Shown: positions 54,739-64,000 of the stretch, in pieces
Layout: every line of letters starts with the position of its first letter
Numbering within the stretch: position 1 is the first letter of the stretch
Source of the DNA: Ralstonia sp. 25mfcol4.1
GTDB lineage: Bacteria; Pseudomonadota; Gammaproteobacteria; Burkholderiales; Burkholderiaceae
Length of the DNA: 64,000 nucleotides
Direction of reading: 5' to 3'
Assembly: GCF_900104095.1 (NCBI RefSeq)
Contig: NZ_FNJO01000003.1
Span: forward strand, 372,001-436,000
Position numbers and translations under genes: made by a program
The notes under the pieces: generated by a model
Databases searched by the model: none
What the model was told of the DNA's origin: nothing
What the model saw: only the letters and a program-made list of their open reading frames with translations

Positions 54739-55449
54739 ATGAGCCTGCTTCTGCCCTCCACCATCCTTGCAACGGCCCGCCGCGGCGCCAGCCCGTCTGG
54801 CCGCGCCGCCCTTCGTGCCGCCGGCGGCGCGCTGGCGATGGCGGCGGCCCTGGCGGCCGCGCCCGCCCTGGCGCAGAACGGGCCGGTATCCATGCCAGCC
54901 CCGCCGGCGCCGACCAGTGGCGTGGCGTCCACGGACCCCGGCATGGTCCCGGCGCAGAAGGCGGTCAACGACAAACGCTACGACGACGCCATCAAGGGCT
55001 TCGACAAGGTGCTGGCCACCAACCCGCGCAACGCCCAGGCCCGCTTCCAGCGCGCATGGGCCATGGCGCAGGCGGGCCATGACGACCAGGCCGTCCAGGC
55101 CTTTGCCGAAATGGCGCAGGACTTTCCCGAACTGCCCGAACCGCACAACAACCTCGCCCTGCTCTACGCCCGGCGCGGCGACCTGAAGCGTGCCGAGGCC
55201 GAACTGCTGCTGGCCATCGACGCCAAGCCCGACTACGCCATCGCCTACAGCAATCTGGGCGATGTCTACCGCCGCCTGGCCGAAAAGGCCTATGCCGACG
55301 CGGTACGGCGCAACCCGGCCGACGCGCGCGCCGCTGCGGGCCTGCGCCAGCTGGGTGCCACCCCTGCGGCAGCCCCGGCGCCGGCTTCTTCGCCGGCCGC
55401 GGCCCCACGTTCGCGCAAGGCACCGGCCAGCGCGCCGGCGGCCCGCTAG
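54739..55449 (+). CDS. TPR-repeat exported protein
   Basis: A 236-residue protein with a signal (LAMAAALAAAPALAQ), a Pro-rich linker and three to four TPR units: AQKAVNDKRYDDAIKGFDKVLATNPRNAQARFQRAWAMAQAGHDDQAVQAFAEMAQDFPELPEPHNNLALLYARRGDLKRAEAELLLAIDAKPDYAIAYSNLGDVYRRL. The tail is Ala/Pro-rich. It probably binds protein partners in the periplasm. It starts the plus-strand group that includes two cyclophilins and lpxH. Confidence 0.87.
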   Translation: MSLLLPSTILATARRGASPSGRAALRAAGGALAMAAALAAAPALAQNGPVSMPAPPAPTSGVASTDPGMVPAQKAVNDKRYDDAIKGFDKVLATNPRNAQARFQRAWAMAQAGHDDQAVQAFAEMAQDFPELPEPHNNLALLYARRGDLKRAEAELLLAIDAKPDYAIAYSNLGDVYRRLAEKAYADAVRRNPADARAAAGLRQLGATPAAAPAPASSPAAAPRSRKAPASAPAAR

Positions 55450-55528
55450 GCACCCACGCAATGCCGGCGTCCTCGGCGCCGGCTCCTGCCCGATCCGCTC
55501 ACCCGCTTTGCAAGACGGAGTTCCAGAG

Positions 55529-56134
55529 ATGACCCTTTCCCGCCGCATCGTCCTGGCTGGCCTGGTGGCCGCCACCACCGCACTGTCCCCGCTGGCCGCC
55601 ATGGCCCAGGGAGCCAGCCCGGCCGCCGCCCAGAAGGCCGAGCGTGTGCAATTCGTCACCAGCGCCGGCAAGTTCACGGTCGAGGTGTATCCCGACGCCG
55701 CTCCGAAGACCGTCGCCAACTTCATGGAGTACGTGAAGAGCGGCTTCTACAGCGGCACGATCTTCCACCGCGTGATCAACGGCTTCATGGTGCAGGGCGG
55801 CGGCTTCGACCGCGACATGAAGGAAAAGCCCACCCGCGCGCCAATTCCGCTGGAAGCGCAGAATGGCCTGAAGAACAAGGCCGGGACGGTGGCCATGGCA
55901 CGCACGTCGAATCCGAATTCCGCCACCGCGCAGTTCTTCGTCAATGTGGTGGATAATCCGAACCTCGACTACCCGCAGCCCGATGGCAACGGATATGCCG
56001 TATTCGGCAAGGTGGTGGAAGGCATGGACACGATCGACAAGATCAAGACCACCCCGACCACGGCTTACGGCGCCATGCGCAACGTGCCCGCCGCGCCGAT
56101 CGTGATCGAGTCTGCCACCGTCGTCACCAAGTAA
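55529..56134 (+). CDS. ppiA: Periplasmic peptidyl-prolyl cis-trans isomerase (cyclophilin)
   Basis: A 201-residue exported cyclophilin. The signal is RIVLAGLVAATTALSPLAAMAQ. The cyclophilin core includes FTVEVYPDAAPKTVANFMEYV, GTIFHRVINGFMVQGGGF (catalytic Arg), TVAMARTSNPNSATAQFFVNV and [17 protein letters not shown]. It catalyses proline isomerisation during envelope protein folding. It is 79 bp after the TPR gene and 53 bp before the cytoplasmic homologue, so a tandem duplication is likely. Confidence 0.93.
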   Translation: MTLSRRIVLAGLVAATTALSPLAAMAQGASPAAAQKAERVQFVTSAGKFTVEVYPDAAPKTVANFMEYVKSGFYSGTIFHRVINGFMVQGGGFDRDMKEKPTRAPIPLEAQNGLKNKAGTVAMARTSNPNSATAQFFVNVVDNPNLDYPQPDGNGYAVFGKVVEGMDTIDKIKTTPTTAYGAMRNVPAAPIVIESATVVTK

Positions 56135-56187
56135 TACCGCCGCGCGCACCGCGCGTGGCCATAACCGTCACCGAACAGAGGTAACCC

Positions 56188-56688
56188 ATGAGCAAGGTAC
56201 AACTCCAAACGACGCAAGGCGTCATCACGATCGAACTGGACGCCGAAAAGGCCCCCAAGACGGTGGAGAACTTCCTGTCGTACGTGCGCAAGGGCCACTA
56301 TGACAACACGGTCTTCCACCGCGTGATCAAGAATTTCATGATCCAGGGCGGCGGCTTCGAGCCGGGCATGAAGCAGAAGGACACCGATGCCCCCATCGAG
56401 AACGAGGCCGGCAACGGCCTGAAGAACGACCGCTACACGGTTGCCATGGCGCGCACCAACGCGCCGCATTCGGCCACGGCCCAGTTCTTCATCAACGTGG
56501 TGGACAACGACTTCCTGAACTTCAGCTCGCCCACGCCGCAAGGCTTCGGCTACGCCGTGTTCGGCAAGGTCGTGGAAGGCACCGACGTCGTGGACGCCAT
56601 CAAGGGCGTGCGCACGGGCAGCTCGGGCTTCCACCAGGACGTGCCGATGGAAGACGTGGTGATCCAGAAGGCCACCATCGTCGAATAA
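56188..56688 (+). CDS. ppiB: Cytoplasmic peptidyl-prolyl cis-trans isomerase B
   Basis: A 166-residue cyclophilin without signal. Motifs are [66 protein letters not shown] and [22 protein letters not shown]. It folds cytosolic proteins by proline isomerisation. AGAGG lies before the ATG. Confidence 0.96.
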   Translation: MSKVQLQTTQGVITIELDAEKAPKTVENFLSYVRKGHYDNTVFHRVIKNFMIQGGGFEPGMKQKDTDAPIENEAGNGLKNDRYTVAMARTNAPHSATAQFFINVVDNDFLNFSSPTPQGFGYAVFGKVVEGTDVVDAIKGVRTGSSGFHQDVPMEDVVIQKATIVE

Positions 56689-56753
56689 TCCGACGGCAAC
56701 GTTCCTTTCGATGGCGGCATGCCGCTCGCGGTGAACACACCCTTCCGAAACGC

Positions 56754-57545
56754 ATGACCGCATCCGCCCGCACGCCGGCGGCCGCACCGATCGAGGTGCA
56801 GGCGCCGGCGTGGTTCATTTCCGACCTGCACCTGACACCCGGCATGCCGCGCACGCTGGCCGCCTTCCAGCGCGTGCTGGACCAGGCCGCCAGTCACGCG
56901 GGCACGCTGTTCATCCTGGGCGATTTCTTCGAGTTCTGGGTGGGCGACGAGGAAACCGAGACGCCATTCGCGGCCGAGGTGGCCGCCGCCCTGCGCCGGC
57001 TGGCCCACGCCGGGGTGCCGGTCTACCTGATGCACGGCAATCGCGATTTCCTGATTGGCCGACGCTTTGCCGACGCGGCGGGCGCCACGCTGCTGCCAGA
57101 CCCTTCGGTCATCCATTGCGCCGGCCAACGCGTGGTGCTGAGCCACGGCGACATGCTCTGCACTGATGATCCGCGCTACATCCGCTTCCGCAACTGGACC
57201 CGCAAGGGCTGGGTGCAGCGGCTGTTTCTGGCCCTGCCGATGTCCACGCGGCTGAAGATCGCGCGCCGGCTGCGGGCCGACAGCGAGGCGGGCCGGGCGC
57301 GCCAGGCGGAAGGCGCCGCGCCGCCCGACTATGGCGATGCCGCACCCGCCGCCGTCGATGCGCTGCTGGCTTCCAGCGGCGCCCCTACCCTGATCCACGG
57401 CCACACCCATCGGCCGGCCCGCCATGCGCACGCACGCGGCGACCGCTGGGTGCTGACCGACTGGGACCTGGATGGCCGCCATCCGCGCGCGGCCGTGCTG
57501 CAGCTGGATACGGGCGGCTTTACCTTGCTGCCGCAGGTGGATTGA
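56754..57545 (+). CDS. lpxH: UDP-2,3-diacylglucosamine diphosphatase
   Basis: A 263-residue Mn-dependent metallophosphoesterase that makes lipid X in lipid A synthesis. All calcineurin-like motifs are present: FISDLHL, ILGDFFEFWVGDE, MHGNRDFLIG, LSHGDMLCTDD and IHGHTHRP. The N-terminus carries a ~15-residue extension before the first motif. It follows ppiB by 65 bp and is convergent with cysE. Confidence 0.95.
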   Translation: MTASARTPAAAPIEVQAPAWFISDLHLTPGMPRTLAAFQRVLDQAASHAGTLFILGDFFEFWVGDEETETPFAAEVAAALRRLAHAGVPVYLMHGNRDFLIGRRFADAAGATLLPDPSVIHCAGQRVVLSHGDMLCTDDPRYIRFRNWTRKGWVQRLFLALPMSTRLKIARRLRADSEAGRARQAEGAAPPDYGDAAPAAVDALLASSGAPTLIHGHTHRPARHAHARGDRWVLTDWDLDGRHPRAAVLQLDTGGFTLLPQVD

Positions 57546-57609
57546 CCCATGCCGTTCCCCTCGCGATCGGTGCCGCGCCGCACGGCGTGCCAGTCCACCG
57601 CCCAGACCC

Positions 57610-58353
57610 CTATTTCATCAGCTTGCGCAGTTCGCTCGCGTCGAAGCGGTCGTTCGGGGTGTTCTCGAGATGCTCGCCGAGCCGGTCGAGCGCGGCCAGC
57701 ACGGCCTCGATGCGGTCATGTTGCTTGGCCGCGTTGTCGATCAGGCTCTTGAGCGCCAGCGATACCGGATCGTCGGCGTTCGGCGTGATGCCGTAGGCCG
57801 AGAATTCCTGCTTTGCGCCCTGCTGCTGCGGTGGCGCGTCCGGCATGATGATGCGGGCCGGAATGCCCACTGCGGTGGCGCCCGGCGGCACGGGCTTGAG
57901 CACCACGGCATTGGAGCCCACGCGGGCGCCATCGCCTACCACGAACCCGCCCAGCACCTTGGCCCCGGCACTGACCACCACGCCGGCGCCCAGCGTCGGA
58001 TGGCGCTTCTGCCCCTTGTAAAGCGACGTGCCGCCCAGCGTCACGCCCTGGTAGATCGTGCAGTCGTCACCGATTTCGGCGGTTTCCCCGATCACCACGC
58101 CCATCCCGTGATCGATGAATACGCGGCGGCCAAGCCTGACCGCCGGATGGATCTCGATCCCGGTCAGCCAGCGCGACCAGTGCGAGATCCAGCGGCCGAG
58201 CCAGTGGAATCCGCCGCCCCAGCACGCGTGCGCCACGCGGTGGAATATCACGGCGTGCAGCCCCGGATAGCAGGTCAGCACCTCCAGGCGGCTGCGTGCG
58301 GCGGGGTCGCGCCGCATGATGGCATCGATATCTTCCTTCAGGCGAGTGAACAT
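57610..58353 (-). CDS. cysE: Serine O-acetyltransferase
   Basis: A 247-residue hexapeptide acetyltransferase that makes O-acetylserine for cysteine synthesis. The N-terminal helical part is [39 protein letters not shown]. The left-handed beta helix runs through [64 protein letters not shown] and [23 protein letters not shown]. Catalytic His are in DHGMG and KRHPT. Confidence 0.95.
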   Translation of the reverse strand: MFTRLKEDIDAIMRRDPAARSRLEVLTCYPGLHAVIFHRVAHACWGGGFHWLGRWISHWSRWLTGIEIHPAVRLGRRVFIDHGMGVVIGETAEIGDDCTIYQGVTLGGTSLYKGQKRHPTLGAGVVVSAGAKVLGGFVVGDGARVGSNAVVLKPVPPGATAVGIPARIIMPDAPPQQQGAKQEFSAYGITPNADDPVSLALKSLIDNAAKQHDRIEAVLAALDRLGEHLENTPNDRFDASELRKLMK

Positions 58354-58654
58354 CTTCGTCGTGTCGTGTTGCCGCGCCGATGCGCCGTCCGCACAACGTG
58401 CGAACGGTCGCCGGCGCGGTCAGGAGCCGGTCTTGTGCTTCTTGATTGCGTGGGGGACGGCCTGGGCGCGTGCGAGCAGGGAGTGTAAGAGATTTGTGCG
58501 CCTGCCGCCGGGCCCTGAGGCCATCAGGGCTTTTCGGGTCGCGACGGCTTCAACATCGCGCCGGCTGACCACCGCACGCGCGAACGCCGCTCGGGCCGGG
58601 GGCGGGGCCGCTGGAGTCGCTGCGCATGTCGTATGCCGGGATGGAAATCACGGT
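58354..58654. other. Gene-free stretch between cysE and trmJ
   Basis: About 300 bp with no supported gene or hairpin; it is expected to contain the cysE promoter. Confidence 0.45.
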
Positions 58655-59548
58655 TCAGCCTTCCTTGTTGCCTTCTGTCTGCCTGGCCTGCGGCCCGGCG
58701 CCGTCGCCGTCGCGCGCCAGCAGCATGCGCTTCGCGATGCCACGCAGGATGTTGACCTCTTCGCGCTCCAGCCCGGCGCGGGCAAACATCCGCCGCAGAC
58801 GCGGCATCAGCTTGCGCGGGTTGTCCGGATCGAGGAATCCGATGGCGACCAGCCCCGCCTGCAGATGACCGAACATCGATTCGACCTGTTCCGCCGTGGC
58901 AGGCTCACCAGCATAGCCGATATTCCGAGTGCCGTCCGGCGCCTCCGCCTGCGCCGGCTCCGCTTCCAGCAGTGCCAGCCGCATTTCGTAGGCGATCAGC
59001 TGCACCGCCTGCGCCAGGTTCAGCGACGCGTACGCGGGGTTGGCGGGGATATGGGTCACGGCCGAACAGCGCAGTACCGCCTCGTTAGGCAATCCGTAAC
59101 GCTCGTTCCCGAATACGAAGGCAATGACACCCCGGCCATCGGCCGCCAGCATCGCCTGGCACCGTGCTGCGGCGGCGCGCGGCAACAGGCGCGGCGGGCC
59201 GAATTCGCGCTGTCGCGCGGTCATCGCCACCGTGAACGCCGTGCCAGCCAGCGCGCTTTCCACATCGTCGACGATACGGGCGCCGGCGAGCACGTCGTCG
59301 GCACCGCTGGCCATCGCCACGGCGTCCGGGTGCGTCAGCACACCAGCCTCGCGCGGCGACACCAGTACCAGGCTGCCAAGCTGCCCGCCAAAGCCCATGG
59401 TCTTCATCGCCCGCGCTACCGAGCCTACGTTGCCGGGGTGGCTGGTTTCCACCAGCACCACGCGCACGCGCGAGAAAATGCCTGATGCGCCACTGGCAGC
59501 AGCCTCGACGGGAATGGGTTCAGCCTGGGAATTCAATGCTTCAGTCAT
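58655..59548 (-). CDS. trmJ: tRNA (cytidine/uridine-2'-O-)-methyltransferase TrmJ
   Basis: A 297-residue SPOUT methyltransferase that modifies position 32 of tRNAs. Motif 1 is [26 protein letters not shown]. The SAM-binding trefoil-knot motifs are [51 protein letters not shown]. The C-terminal helical extension ([14 protein letters not shown] [54 protein letters not shown]..) is typical. It is divergent from suhB. Confidence 0.93.
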   Translation of the reverse strand: MTEALNSQAEPIPVEAAASGASGIFSRVRVVLVETSHPGNVGSVARAMKTMGFGGQLGSLVLVSPREAGVLTHPDAVAMASGADDVLAGARIVDDVESALAGTAFTVAMTARQREFGPPRLLPRAAAARCQAMLAADGRGVIAFVFGNERYGLPNEAVLRCSAVTHIPANPAYASLNLAQAVQLIAYEMRLALLEAEPAQAEAPDGTRNIGYAGEPATAEQVESMFGHLQAGLVAIGFLDPDNPRKLMPRLRRMFARAGLEREEVNILRGIAKRMLLARDGDGAGPQARQTEGNKEG

Positions 59549-59778
59549 CTGGGATGCCCCTGCCGCGGCGTTTGCCGCCGTCGGCTCGTACAGCGGGCCG
59601 GGTTCCTATACAATGGCGCCTTCCAATTGCGGTGCGGCGCCCAACCAGGCGACGCCCCTTGTTCTTCTACAATCCGTTGTGCTGTTCGGCCAATGCCGGG
59701 CGGTTCGCGCGCCAACCGCCCATTGCCGGCGGATGCCGCTGCTGCGAATCACGTCCCGCGCGGCCCCTGGAGAGATTC

Positions 59779-60612
59779 ATGCATCCGATGCTCAATATCG
59801 CCGTCAAGGCGGCCCGCAAGGCGGGATCCATCATCAACCGCGCGTCGATCGACGTCGATCTGGTCCGCGTTTCGCGCAAACAGCACAACGATTTCGTGAC
59901 CGAAGTCGATCGCGCGGCCGAAGCCGCCATCATCGAGGTCATCCGCACCGCCTACCCCGAGCACGCCATTCTAGCGGAAGAGTCCGGCCAATCCTGGGCC
60001 GAGGGCGACGACCAGCACGAATTCACCTGGGTGATCGATCCGCTGGACGGCACCACCAACTTCATCCACGGCTTTCCGCAATACGCAGTGTCCATCGGCC
60101 TGCTGCACAAGGGCGTGCCGTCGCAGGCGGTGGTCTACGATCCCACGCGCGACGAACTGTTCACGGCCAGCAAGGGCGCCGGCGCATTCCTGAACAACCG
60201 CCGCATCCGCGTCACGCGCCGCGACAAACTGGCCGATTGCCTGATCGGCACGGGCTTCCCGTTCCGTGACCTCGAAGGCATGGACGAATACCTGGAAATC
60301 TTCGCGCTGATGACGCGCAGCTGCGCCGGCCTGCGGCGTCCGGGCGCCGCCGCGCTGGACCTGGCCTATGTGGCATGCGGCCGCCTGGACGGTTTCTTCG
60401 AGCGCGGCCTGAAGCCGTGGGACATGGCCGCAGGCATGCTGCTGATCACCGAGGCCGGTGGCCTGGTGGGCAACTACAACGGCGAATCGCGCCAGATGGA
60501 ACAAGGCGAGGTGCTGGCCGGCAACCCGAAGGCCTTTGCACAGATGGTGCGCCTGCTGTCGCCGTTCTCGCTGGATAACGTCAAGCCGTCGCTGAAGCCG
60601 ATCGGCGAATAA
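59779..60612 (+). CDS. suhB: Inositol-1-monophosphatase, SuhB-type
   Basis: A 277-residue Mg-dependent phosphatase that in enterics also supports rRNA antitermination. Motifs are [18 protein letters not shown] (Glu), [24 protein letters not shown] and [19 protein letters not shown]. The ATG at 59779 has GGAGAG upstream. It is divergent from trmJ and convergent with the pilin gene. Confidence 0.95.
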   Translation: MHPMLNIAVKAARKAGSIINRASIDVDLVRVSRKQHNDFVTEVDRAAEAAIIEVIRTAYPEHAILAEESGQSWAEGDDQHEFTWVIDPLDGTTNFIHGFPQYAVSIGLLHKGVPSQAVVYDPTRDELFTASKGAGAFLNNRRIRVTRRDKLADCLIGTGFPFRDLEGMDEYLEIFALMTRSCAGLRRPGAAALDLAYVACGRLDGFFERGLKPWDMAAGMLLITEAGGLVGNYNGESRQMEQGEVLAGNPKAFAQMVRLLSPFSLDNVKPSLKPIGE

Positions 60613-60634
60613 AAAGCGAGAGCAGCACGAGGAA

Positions 60635-60651
60635 GCCGGTTTCTAACCGGC
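60635..60651. terminator. Hairpin between suhB and the pilin gene
   Basis: A perfect 7-bp stem (GCCGGTT / AACCGGC) with loop TCT. It spans the pilin stop codon and lies 22 bp past the suhB stop. It could end both convergent transcripts, though the U-tracts are poor. Confidence 0.45.
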
Positions 60652-61101
60652 GGAATCGAGGGAACACGCGGTTGGCAGCTGCTGCGCCGTCACGGCGTCG
60701 CTGCCGACCCGCACCGCGCAGTTCCACGTGCCGTCAGCCAGACGGCCCACCGTCAGGCGCGTACCCCTGAGCGCCGGATGCACGTCACCATCGAGCGTGA
60801 CGACAATGCCGCCCGATCCGTCCGCATTGAACACGAACCGGTTGGGCGTGGCGGTCAGCTGCGACTGAACGTAGCCAAGCGACGCCACCGGATCCGGAAA
60901 GGTGTTCTGCCCATCGTGCAGGCGTTCTTCCACCGGAATCTTGTACGCCGACGCCTCCCAGAAGGCGCGACCGATTTCGGACTTCACCACAAAGCCCTGA
61001 TAGGTGGGAATGGCGATCGCGGCAAGAATGCCCACGATCGCCACCACGATCATCAGCTCGATCAGCGAGAACCCACGCTGCAGCGCTGGCCGCCAGGCCA
61101 T
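60643..61101 (-). CDS. Type IV pilin-like protein (orphan)
   Basis: A 152-residue prepilin. The short leader MAWRPALQRG is cleaved before FSLIELMIVVAIVGILAAIAIP, with Glu5 of the mature chain present. The globular part (EIGRAFWEASAYKIPVEERL, FVFNADGSGGIVVTLDGDVHPALRGTRLTVGR) ends with two Cys (WNCAVR, TACSL) that can form the D-region disulfide. I prefer the ATG at 61101, with GTGAGG upstream; an ATG at 61164 would add 21 basic residues. No other pilus gene is close. Confidence 0.85.
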   Translation of the reverse strand: MAWRPALQRGFSLIELMIVVAIVGILAAIAIPTYQGFVVKSEIGRAFWEASAYKIPVEERLHDGQNTFPDPVASLGYVQSQLTATPNRFVFNADGSGGIVVTLDGDVHPALRGTRLTVGRLADGTWNCAVRVGSDAVTAQQLPTACSLDSAG

Positions 61102-61435
61102 GCACCTCACCGGGCCCCTTCCCGCGGCCCTCCCCGGCCATTTTCCCGTCGTTGCCTTTTTCATTTGCGACCCGTCTTGTTGCCGGCCTCTGCGTGCCGG
61201 TACGCCTGACATATCCACGAACCATGCCAGGCCGATTTCGCTTTCGAAGTGACAGTTTTCGTCGGAAATATCCGGTTAGCCACAGCAACGACTGACAAGT
61301 TTGCAGCGCGCCGGCGTTGCGTGTGACAAATCTCGTCGTAGCCGGCCCATTTTGAGAATCGGGCACGAGACTTCTTGACCGGCGCCACATAGAGTCTCCT
61401 TCCATACACAAATCGCTTGCGCCCCCTTCAATATA
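61102..61435. other. Gene-free stretch between the pilin and hicA
   Basis: No further gene is supported, beyond a possible 21-codon 5' extension of the pilin gene. It contains the divergent promoters of the pilin and hicAB genes. Confidence 0.45.
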
Positions 61436-61453
61436 GTGTGTATCTTTACACAC
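61436..61453. promoter_or_regulatory. Palindromic operator upstream of hicA
   Basis: GTGTGTA-TCTT-TACACAC is a perfect inverted repeat with 7-bp arms. It starts at the end of a TATAGT -10-like element (61432-61437) and 23 bp before the hicA start. HicB antitoxins repress their own operons, so this is a likely HicB site. Confidence 0.65.
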
Positions 61454-61475
61454 GGATCGCCGAAAGGAGGCGCTT

Positions 61476-61658
61476 TTGCATTCAATGGCTTTGATCCGCC
61501 TGCTGGAACGTGAGGGATGGCGCGTGGTGCGCTGCCAGGGCAGTCATCTCACCTACGAGCACCCGTCGCGCGCGCACATCGTCACCGTGCCGCATCCGAA
61601 GAAAGACCTGCCCATGGGCACCGTGCGCAGCATCATGAACACGGCCCGGCTGCTATGA
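61476..61658 (+). CDS. hicA: HicA-family toxin (mRNA interferase)
   Basis: A 60-residue toxin with a double-stranded-RNA-binding-like fold that cleaves mRNA and blocks translation. Motifs are LIRLLEREGWRVVRCQGSH (catalytic His24), YEHPSRAHIVTVPHPKKDLPMGTVRSI. A TTG start at 61476 lies 5 bp after a perfect AAAGGAGG. Starting at the ATG three codons later would lose the conserved M-x-S N-terminus. The stop overlaps the upstream ATG of hicB (ATGA). Confidence 0.92.
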   Translation: MHSMALIRLLEREGWRVVRCQGSHLTYEHPSRAHIVTVPHPKKDLPMGTVRSIMNTARLL

Positions 61659-61687
61659 CTGGCGCGCAACGCATGGAGCGCAACGAC

Positions 61688-62092
61688 ATGGAATTTCCGA
61701 TCGCCATTCACAAGGACCCCGAAAGCATCTACGGGGTGACTGTGCCCGACGTACCGGGCTGCCATTCGTCCGGCGACACCATCGAGGACGCCATCCGCAA
61801 GGCGCGCGAGGCCATCATCAGCCACTTCGAAGTGCTGCTGTCACTGGGCGAAGCGGTCACGCTGACGGCCACGCCGATCGCCGAACTGGCGGAGCGGCCC
61901 GAATTCGCCGGCGCCGTCTGGGCGCTTGCTGACGTCGATCTGGCCATGCTCGACAACCGGCCCGAGCGCATCAACATCAGCCTGCCCCGCTTCGTGCTGC
62001 ACAAGATCGACGCTTTCGTCGGTGCCCGCCACGAGACCCGCAGCGGCTTTCTGGCCCGCGCCGCGATGGAAGCCATGGCCAGTGACGCGTGA
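61688..62092 (+). CDS. hicB: HicB-family antitoxin
   Basis: A 134-residue antitoxin. The N-terminal degraded-RNase-H domain is MEFPIAIHKDPESIYGVTVPDVPGCHSSGDTIEDAIRKAREAI. A C-terminal ribbon-helix-helix DNA-binding domain follows (RINISLPRFVLHKIDAFVGARHETRSGFLARAAMEAM). It binds HicA and represses the operon. I prefer the ATG at 61688 since it matches the family N-terminus; the ATG at 61655 overlaps the hicA stop and adds 11 residues. Confidence 0.92.
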   Translation: MEFPIAIHKDPESIYGVTVPDVPGCHSSGDTIEDAIRKAREAIISHFEVLLSLGEAVTLTATPIAELAERPEFAGAVWALADVDLAMLDNRPERINISLPRFVLHKIDAFVGARHETRSGFLARAAMEAMASDA

Positions 62093-62300
62093 GCCTGCGC
62101 AACGGCTCCGAATTCCCGAGCAAAAATGAGAATCGGGGACGAGGTTCCGACAGGGGCTGGCGGTAAAATGCCGCTTTGCGCCGCGAGCCCAAACAGGCCG
62201 GTGATGCCGGGAACGCTCCGCGCGTCCGCCCGACTGCCTGCCTGACCCGCGGCAACCGATATACCGGCGGCCCCACTGTGGCGCTGCCCGAGAGGAATGC

Positions 62301-64000
62301 ATGTCCGCTGAAGCCCTTTCCAACCTGTCCACGACTTCTCCCGACGACACGCCGCGCGAGGACGACATCCACGCCGCCCGCGACGCCGCCCTGTCGGCCG
62401 AAGCACTGGCCGCCGCCGAAGGCACGACGCCGCGCGGCGGCAGATCCGGCAAATCGGACAAGGCTGAGAAGCACACGCCAATGATGCTGCAGTATCTACG
62501 CATCAAGGCGGACCATCCGGACACGTTGCTCTTCTACCGGATGGGCGACTTCTATGAACTGTTCCACGACGACGCCGAGAAGGCTGCCCGCCTGCTCGAC
62601 ATCACGCTGACGTCGCGTGGGCAGTCCGGCGGCGTGCCGATCCGCATGGCGGGCATCCCGTTCCACTCGGTCGATCAATATCTGGCGCGCCTGGTCAAAC
62701 TTGGCGAATCGGTGGCGATCTGCGAGCAGATTGGCGATCCGGCTACGAGCAAGGGGCCGGTCGAACGCAAGGTCGTACGCATCGTCACGCCAGGCACGCT
62801 GACCGACGCGGCGCTGCTGCCCGACAAGACCGACAGCTATCTGATGGCCGTACACCAGCAGACCACGCGCCGCGGCGTCAGCAAGACAGGCCTGGCGTGG
62901 CTGAACCTGGCCAGCGGGGAACTGCGCCTGATGGAATGCGATGCCGCCCAGTTGTCGCGCGAGCTCGAACGCATCCGCCCGGCCGAGCTGCTGTATGCGG
63001 ACGGCATGGATCTGCCCGTGCTGGAGTGTGCCCGCACGCGCCTGCCCGAATGGCATTTCGACCAGGACGCCGGCACGCGTCGGCTGCGCGAGCAGATTGG
63101 CGTGGCAAGCCTGGAGCCCTTCGGCTGCGCCGGACTGGGCGCCGCCCTTGGCGCGGCGGGCGCGCTGCTCAACTATGCCGCCACCACGCAAGGGCAATCG
63201 CTGCGCCACGTACAGGGCGTCACCGTCGAGCGGGAATCCGAGTTCGTCGGGCTCGATACCGCGACACGGCGCAATCTCGAACTGACCGAAACGCTGCGTG
63301 GCGGCGAATCGCCGACGCTGTTCTCGCTGCTCGACACCTGCTCGACGACGATGGGCAGCCGCGCGCTGCGCCACTGGCTGCATCACCCGCTGCGCGACCC
63401 GGCGCTGCCGCGTGCGCGTCAGCAGGCGATTGGCGTACTGATCGCGCAAGATCCGGAAATCGTGCGCGCCACGCTCCGCAGGCTGTGCGATGTCGAACGC
63501 GTCACGGCCCGGCTGGCGCTCCTGTCGGCGCGGCCGCGAGACCTGTCGTCGCTGCGCGACACGCTGGGCGCGCTGCCCGCCGTCCAGGCCAGCGTCAGCG
63601 CCGCGCACGAATCGCCGTTGCTGGCGCAGACGATCGACGAACTCGAAGTGCCGGCTGACTGCCTGTCGCTGTTGACGCGCGCGGTGGCCGAGGAACCATC
63701 GACGGTCATCCGCGATGGCGGCGTGATCGCACGCGGCTACGATGCCGAGCTCGACGAACTGCGCGACATTTCCGAAAACTGCGGCCAGTTCCTGATCGAG
63801 CTGGAAACGCGTGAACGCACACGTACCGGCATCTCGAACCTGCGTGTCGAGTACAACCGCGTGCATGGCTTCTATATTGAAGTGACGAACGGCCAGGCCG
63901 ACAAGGTGCCGGACGACTATCGCCGCCGCCAGACGCTGAAGAATGCCGAACGCTACATCACGCCGGAACTCAAGGCCTTCGAAGACAAGGCGCTGTCGGC
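62301..64000 (+). CDS. mutS: DNA mismatch repair protein MutS, 3' end cut by window edge
   Basis: The first 566 codons of the mismatch-recognition ATPase. The mismatch-binding Phe-x-Glu is F84-Y-E86 in [59 protein letters not shown] and [18 protein letters not shown] are all canonical. The ATPase domain lies beyond the window. The N-terminus has a 48-residue acidic/Ala-rich extension compared with E. coli MutS. The ATG follows AGAGGA. An ATG at 62481 ([10 protein letters not shown]) would give a start closer to E. coli but lacks a ribosome site. Confidence 0.97.
   Translation, partial: MSAEALSNLSTTSPDDTPREDDIHAARDAALSAEALAAAEGTTPRGGRSGKSDKAEKHTPMMLQYLRIKADHPDTLLFYRMGDFYELFHDDAEKAARLLDITLTSRGQSGGVPIRMAGIPFHSVDQYLARLVKLGESVAICEQIGDPATSKGPVERKVVRIVTPGTLTDAALLPDKTDSYLMAVHQQTTRRGVSKTGLAWLNLASGELRLMECDAAQLSRELERIRPAELLYADGMDLPVLECARTRLPEWHFDQDAGTRRLREQIGVASLEPFGCAGLGAALGAAGALLNYAATTQGQSLRHVQGVTVERESEFVGLDTATRRNLELTETLRGGESPTLFSLLDTCSTTMGSRALRHWLHHPLRDPALPRARQQAIGVLIAQDPEIVRATLRRLCDVERVTARLALLSARPRDLSSLRDTLGALPAVQASVSAAHESPLLAQTIDELEVPADCLSLLTRAVAEEPSTVIRDGGVIARGYDAELDELRDISENCGQFLIELETRERTRTGISNLRVEYNRVHGFYIEVTNGQADKVPDDYRRRQTLKNAERYITPELKAFEDKALS

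Overview
The window is about 64 kb of high-GC chromosomal DNA from a beta-proteobacterium. It most resembles Cupriavidus/Ralstonia (Burkholderiaceae). The case rests on the many Bug/TctC solute-binding proteins, the DUF3348-DUF802-OmpA-DUF2894 cassette, the accA-tilS-lysC-tRNA-Ser order and the overall codon use. I ran no database search, so family names come from motifs and architecture.

Layout, 1-31 kb (accessory, metabolic and envelope). The left edge cuts an aconitase (1-1908), followed by a GntR regulator and a solute-binding protein. Next come two envelope lipoproteins (Sel1 and CsgG/HfaB type) and a tctBA permease pair (5525-7561) with no tctC beside it. After a Cys-rich mini-lipoprotein, a DUF4382 lipoprotein and a class C beta-lactamase-like lipoprotein, a seven-gene minus-strand catabolic operon fills 11358-17959: three Bug proteins, an RraA-type aldolase, a D-2-hydroxyacid dehydrogenase, an SMP-30 lactonase and an amidohydrolase. 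It diverges from an IclR regulator, and two TTGTAC-N3-GTACAA palindromes lie between them. Then comes the four-gene cassette DUF3348/DUF802/OmpA-MotB/DUF2894 (19127-23887), the most system-like unknown here. An MFS carrier, an alpha/beta hydrolase, a decayed Bug relic, a coupled DUF2950-DUF3300 operon and a DUF1254/DUF1214 protein follow.

Layout, 31-48 kb (redox and stress accessory genes). This holds an FdhF/YdeP molybdoenzyme, a formaldehyde-dehydrogenase-like Zn-ADH, several small proteins, a BON protein, a RecQ-like helicase, an Nramp-related carrier, a hemerythrin, DUF4142 and DUF72 proteins, a UvrA paralogue lacking the UvrB-binding insert, a heptamer microsatellite, a GNAT enzyme and a small membrane protein. 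A second ADH survives only as a fragment near 40.24 kb.

Layout, 48-64 kb (core). In order: tRNA-Ser(GCU), lysC, tilS, accA, a 3-methyladenine glycosylase, cysS, a TPR protein, two cyclophilins, lpxH, cysE, trmJ, suhB, an orphan type IV pilin, a hicAB toxin-antitoxin pair and mutS, which runs off the right edge. No CRISPR array, rRNA, IS element or prophage was seen.
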